From Deltaproteobacteria bacterium (GTDB lineage Bacteria > Myxococcota > JACRCW01): a stretch of 34,218 nt of DNA. The stretch covers positions 1-34,218 of the forward strand of contig JACRCW010000122.1 in the NCBI GenBank assembly GCA_016218805.1, in the 5' to 3' direction. Position 1 is the first letter of the stretch. The number at the start of each line of letters is the position of its first letter. The translations under genes were made by a program, and so were the position numbers. The notes below the pieces were generated by a model. It saw nothing but the letters and a program-made list of their open reading frames with translations, did no database searches and was not told the origin of the DNA. Shown here in pieces: positions 31,346 through 34,218 of this stretch.

Positions 31346-33292
31346 CTAGCAGAGGTGCCCCAGCCGCTCCACCGCGACCTGCCCGCCGCGAGCGTCAATG
31401 GCCTGGCGGACGCTGCGCAGGAATGGGCCCGCCAGCAGCGGCTTGGTCAGCGTGTGCACGTCCTGGTCCCGCAGGCGGGACACGGCGTCCCCGTCCGTGT
31501 AGCCGGTCACCGCCAGCAGCGCCGCGCGCGGCGCGCGGCGGCGCACTTCCAGCAGCAGGGTGGGCCCATCCATGGTGGGCATCACAATGTCCGTGATGAC
31601 CAGGTCCACCTCCGGCCGCCGGGCCAGCAGGTCCAGCGCCTGCTGGCCATCCGGCGCGTCCAGCGCCACGTACCCCTGGTGCTCCAGCAGCCGGTGCAGC
31701 AGCTTGCGCACGGCGGCGTCATCCTCCACCACCAGCACCGTCTCGTTGCCGCGCACCAGCGTGCGCGTGACCTCGCGCGGCTGCGGTGCCTCCGCCGCCG
31801 CCTCGCGCAGCGGGAAGTCCACGTGGAAGCTGGTCCCCGCACCCGGCGCGGTCTCCACGTACACGGTGGCGTCATGCCGCTGGAGGATCCCGTACACCAC
31901 CGCCAGGCCCAGCCCGGAGCCGCGCTCCGGCGGCTTGGTGGTGAAGAAGGGTTCAAACAGGTGTTCGCGCACGCCGGGGTCCATGCCGGTGCCGGTGTCC
32001 GTCACACTGAGCCGCGCGTGGGCGCACAGATCCTCCGGGCCGGCCGGGTTGACGCGCGTGCGGAACGTCAGCGTCCCGCCGGCGGGCATGGCGTCACGCG
32101 CGTTGAGGGCCAGGTTGAGCAGCACCTGTTCCAACTGGCCCTGATCCGCCAGCAGCGGCAGCCGCTCCGCGCACACGTCCACGCGGATGGTCACCCGTTC
32201 CCCCAGCAGGCGGGACAACATGGGCTCCACGCCGGCCAGCAGTTCATTGAGGTCCAACGCGGCCGTCTGCAGCGGGTCCTTGCGCGAAAACGTCAGCAGC
32301 TGGCGCGTGAGCTGCGCGGCCCGGCGCCCCGCCTCCTCAACGTCCCGCACCATGTCCAGCAGCCGGGGCTCCGCGTGCAGGTCCGCCCGCAGCAGGCGGG
32401 CGTTGGTGTTGATCACCGTCAGCAGGTTGTTGAAGTCATGCGCCACCCCGCCGACCACCCGCCCCAGCGCGTCCATCTTCTGCGCCTGGCGCAACTGCTC
32501 GCCGGTGGCCAACTGATCGGTGATGTCCCAGCCAGCGCCCAGCGTTCCCACGCAGCGGACCGGCGTGCCCGGCGCCCCGCCGTCCCACACCCCGCTGGCC
32601 TGCAGGTCATAGAAACGGCGCCGCCCGTCCCGCGTGGCCAGCTCCACCGTACGCCGGGCCGCCGGGCACCCGCTGCTGCGCCGTTCGCGGAAGACCCAGC
32701 GCCCCTCCCCGTCCGGCTCCGCCAGGATGCGCTCCGCCGGCCCGCCCTCCAGTTCCTCCGCGTCATACCCCAGCAGCCGTGCACCCTCCCGGTTGATGCG
32801 CCGCACCCGGCCCTCCCCGTCCAGGAAGAACACCACGCCCGGCACGGTCTCAAACAGGGCTTCGTACTTGCGTTGCACGTGCGCGCGGGCCACCGCGGTG
32901 GCATGGCACTCCGCGGCGCGCTTCACCTTCTCCACCAGCACTCCCGGGTCCGCCGGCGTGACCACCACATCAAATGCGCCGGCGCGGTAAGCCTCCACCG
33001 CGGCGCCGGGCCGCGCGTCATCCGTGACCAGGATCCCCTGCAGGTGGGCCACCGCCCCGCGCGCCCACCGCAACAGGCTGAGCCCGGAGGGCTCGCCGGA
33101 CAGGGCGTCCACCACCACCACCACCCCCGGCCGCTGCTCCGTCAGGGCGCGGCGGGCCTGCGCGCCATCCCCGGCGGGAAACACCTGGAAACCCTGGGCC
33201 GCCACCGCATCCGCCCACCGGGCGGTCCTCGCGTCGCCAGCCACCAGAACGCAGTTGCGGGAATCGGACGGTCGCTCCGTGGTGGCGCTCAT
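31346..33292 (-). CDS. hybrid sensor histidine kinase (pseudo-receiver, PAS, HisKA, HATPase, receiver)
   Basis: 648 residues from the ATG at 33292, preceded by a GA-rich ribosome site; a frame extended to 33391 is less likely. Domains: N-terminal receiver-like fold (14-125) with D62 at the phosphoacceptor place and T90, but Thr where the conserved lysine should be (VVVTPAD 109-115), so probably degenerate; PAS at about 145-260; HisKA with H285 (GGVAHDFNNLL); HATPase with N box (NLALNARDAM), TDTGTGMD and GSGLGLAVVYG; C-terminal receiver with E523/D524/D525, D568 (ITDIVMPTMDG) and KP. No transmembrane segment, so a cytoplasmic sensor. It is the first gene of the chemosensory operon, which places a second phosphorelay beside CheA. 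Confidence 0.9.
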   Translation of the reverse strand: MSATTERPSDSRNCVLVAGDARTARWADAVAAQGFQVFPAGDGAQARRALTEQRPGVVVVVDALSGEPSGLSLLRWARGAVAHLQGILVTDDARPGAAVEAYRAGAFDVVVTPADPGVLVEKVKRAAECHATAVARAHVQRKYEALFETVPGVVFFLDGEGRVRRINREGARLLGYDAEELEGGPAERILAEPDGEGRWVFRERRSSGCPAARRTVELATRDGRRRFYDLQASGVWDGGAPGTPVRCVGTLGAGWDITDQLATGEQLRQAQKMDALGRVVGGVAHDFNNLLTVINTNARLLRADLHAEPRLLDMVRDVEEAGRRAAQLTRQLLTFSRKDPLQTAALDLNELLAGVEPMLSRLLGERVTIRVDVCAERLPLLADQGQLEQVLLNLALNARDAMPAGGTLTFRTRVNPAGPEDLCAHARLSVTDTGTGMDPGVREHLFEPFFTTKPPERGSGLGLAVVYGILQRHDATVYVETAPGAGTSFHVDFPLREAAAEAPQPREVTRTLVRGNETVLVVEDDAAVRKLLHRLLEHQGYVALDAPDGQQALDLLARRPEVDLVITDIVMPTMDGPTLLLEVRRRAPRAALLAVTGYTDGDAVSRLRDQDVHTLTKPLLAGPFLRSVRQAIDARGGQVAVERLGHLC

Positions 33293-33443
33293 CGGCCCCT
33301 CACCCCCTGCCCCCGCCCCGCTGGGCCGGAGGAGCCTATCCCATCCGTGCAGTCGGCAAGGCCCCGCGCGAGCGTTCAAGCTTCCCGCCACCGGCGAGCC
33401 TTTACCTGCGCCGGCAGCTTTCGCCGCCAGCCGGAAGGACGGC
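33293..33443 (-). other. leader/promoter region of the chemosensory operon
   Basis: These 151 bp lie between the kinase start and the intron-like RNA. I find no convincing sigma-70 promoter on the minus strand; TTGCCG followed after 15 bp by TAGGCT is weak. The region contains no credible gene. Any operon promoter must be here or inside the intron-like segment. Confidence 0.3.
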
Positions 33444-34218
33444 GTGCGCCCAAACGCGGGGGCGAATCAACAGGCCAATGCCTTGGCGACCCTGGTTTGC
33501 CTTCGGGCAGGCGCTTGGCGTGGAGGTGAGAGACCTGATTCCGCCATCGCGGGCGCGCGGGGAGCCCAAGCAGCGGTCCCATGGATGGCATGTCTCGCGG
33601 CACCCTGACAAAGCGGCCTTCGGCGACGTCGGACCCGCGTTGCGTTCCGGCTGGTCGCCATGGAACGGAGGCCACAACCATGGGCGACTACACCCCGCGC
33701 CGCCGGGCCGCGCGAACAGGCTGACGCCGCAACCGCGCGCGCAGCGGCGCCGGGCAGGTGACCGCTTTCCGGTCAGGGTGTCCGGAAAACCGGCCTGCGG
33801 GGCGGCTTGCGTCATGTGTAATCAACCCTGTTCAGCTGGCGTGGATGTTGCCCCGGCGCTCCGCCGTGCCGGGCCACGTTTGTACCCGGGCGGGGGCGCG
33901 GCCGCGTCTCAAGGACGCCCGGTGGGTGGGAGCCAGAGCTGCCCCGGCCAGCCGATGAGGAGACCTGTGTTCGTCTAGATCGAAACTCGACGGGAGACGC
34001 GTGGGCACGCCGTGCAACGGAGTCCACGCGAGCGTGGTGCGCAGCCGGTCGGAAGTGTGACCGGTTGGAGTTGATGCAGAGGCCCACCACGTTGACCGGC
34101 GCATCACGCTGGAAAAGCCGGCCCCGGCGAGCGCAGCGGCAGTCCACGGTCAGAATACGCTGCGGACCAACTGGGTCCGTGGAGGGGAACCCCGTTCCCA
34201 AACAGCAAGAAAGGGAAA
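33444..34218 (+). mobile_element. probable group II intron, 5' RNA portion (domains I-IV), cut by window edge
   Basis: From 33444 the sequence reads GTGCGCC, matching the bacterial group II intron 5' consensus GUGYG. The next 775 bp hold no credible gene but many perfect short hairpins in series: GCCAA/TTGGC (33474-33487), TGCC-TTCG-GGCA (33498-33509), TGACCG/CGGTCA around 33759-33775, CCGG-AAAA-CCGG near 33782-33793, CCACG/CGTGG near 34024-34037, CCGGTC/GACCGG near 34045-34064, CGGACC/GGTCCG near 34163-34179, and GGGAAC/GTTCCC near 34185-34199. The window ends in a purine-rich stretch typical of a ribosome site, where the intron reverse transcriptase/maturase (LtrA type) would start. I could not identify EBS/IBS pairings with confidence, and domains V-VI would lie outside. 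Another large structured RNA is the alternative. Confidence 0.58.

Noticed and set aside
33375..33390. Sigma-54-like site TGGC-N7-TTGA upstream of the kinase gene (minus strand)
   Set aside because: The near-invariant GC of the -12 element is missing (TTGA instead of TTGC), and no enhancer-binding site is visible.
30962..33529. 855-codon open frame antisense to the hybrid kinase and PATAN protein
   Set aside because: It is a shadow of high-GC coding sequence: His/Arg/Gln-rich composition, no domain, while the opposite strand encodes clear signalling domains.
33478..33978. Open frame of 166 codons in the right-hand region
   Set aside because: The composition is Arg/Pro/Gly-rich without a domain, it lacks a ribosome site, and it runs through a series of hairpins that better fit structured RNA.

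Overview
The window is very GC-rich bacterial DNA with dense gene packing, strong G/C preference at third codon positions and frequent GTG starts. The gene content fits a myxobacterium or close relative (Myxococcota): a choice-of-anchor-D/VWA surface protein, a MopE-type metal-binding motif, a TPR plus double cyclic-nucleotide-binding protein, PATAN (DUF4388) and zinc-ribbon receiver proteins, and a large chemosensory operon. This placement is inferred from gene families; there is no rRNA or marker alignment behind it, and I cannot name a genus.

Positions 1-5207 hold a truncated 16-bp tandem repeat, an NrtR-type Nudix/wHTH protein, a polytopic GT-C-like membrane protein, a LEA14/WHy lipoprotein-like gene, an unrecognised 55-codon gene with a strong ribosome site, and a coupled trio (M23/LytM peptidase, unknown 119-residue protein, exported membrane protein). 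Positions 5307-8432 encode a 1041-residue exported protein with about five ASH-type repeats and a VWA domain. On the minus strand follow tRNA-Ser(GCU), tRNA-Arg(ACG) and their shared terminator, preceded by an alpha/beta hydrolase, a membrane protein and an HExxH metalloprotein.

Positions 12033-17987 carry housekeeping and regulatory genes: transaldolase, the TPR/cNMP-binding protein, an ArsA-like ATPase coupled to gluQRS, an FmdB-type zinc-ribbon protein behind a good sigma-70 promoter, and an unrecognised anchored secreted protein.

Positions 33292 down to 18005 form one tightly packed minus-strand operon of twelve genes: hybrid histidine kinase, PATAN-REC-GAF protein, CheY-like regulator, CheA, two CheW, zinc-ribbon/receiver protein, HEAT-repeat protein, CheR, CheB, an alkaline-phosphatase-superfamily membrane enzyme and methionine aminopeptidase. 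Most internal junctions are 1-4 nt stop/start overlaps. It has methyltransferase, methylesterase, kinase and couplers but no methyl-accepting receptor inside it, and it contains several non-canonical signalling proteins. This is the most interesting system in the window.

From about 33444 to the right edge lies DNA without a credible gene but full of short perfect hairpins, starting with the group II intron 5' consensus GTGCG. I read it as the 5' RNA part of a group II intron whose reverse transcriptase would start just beyond the window.
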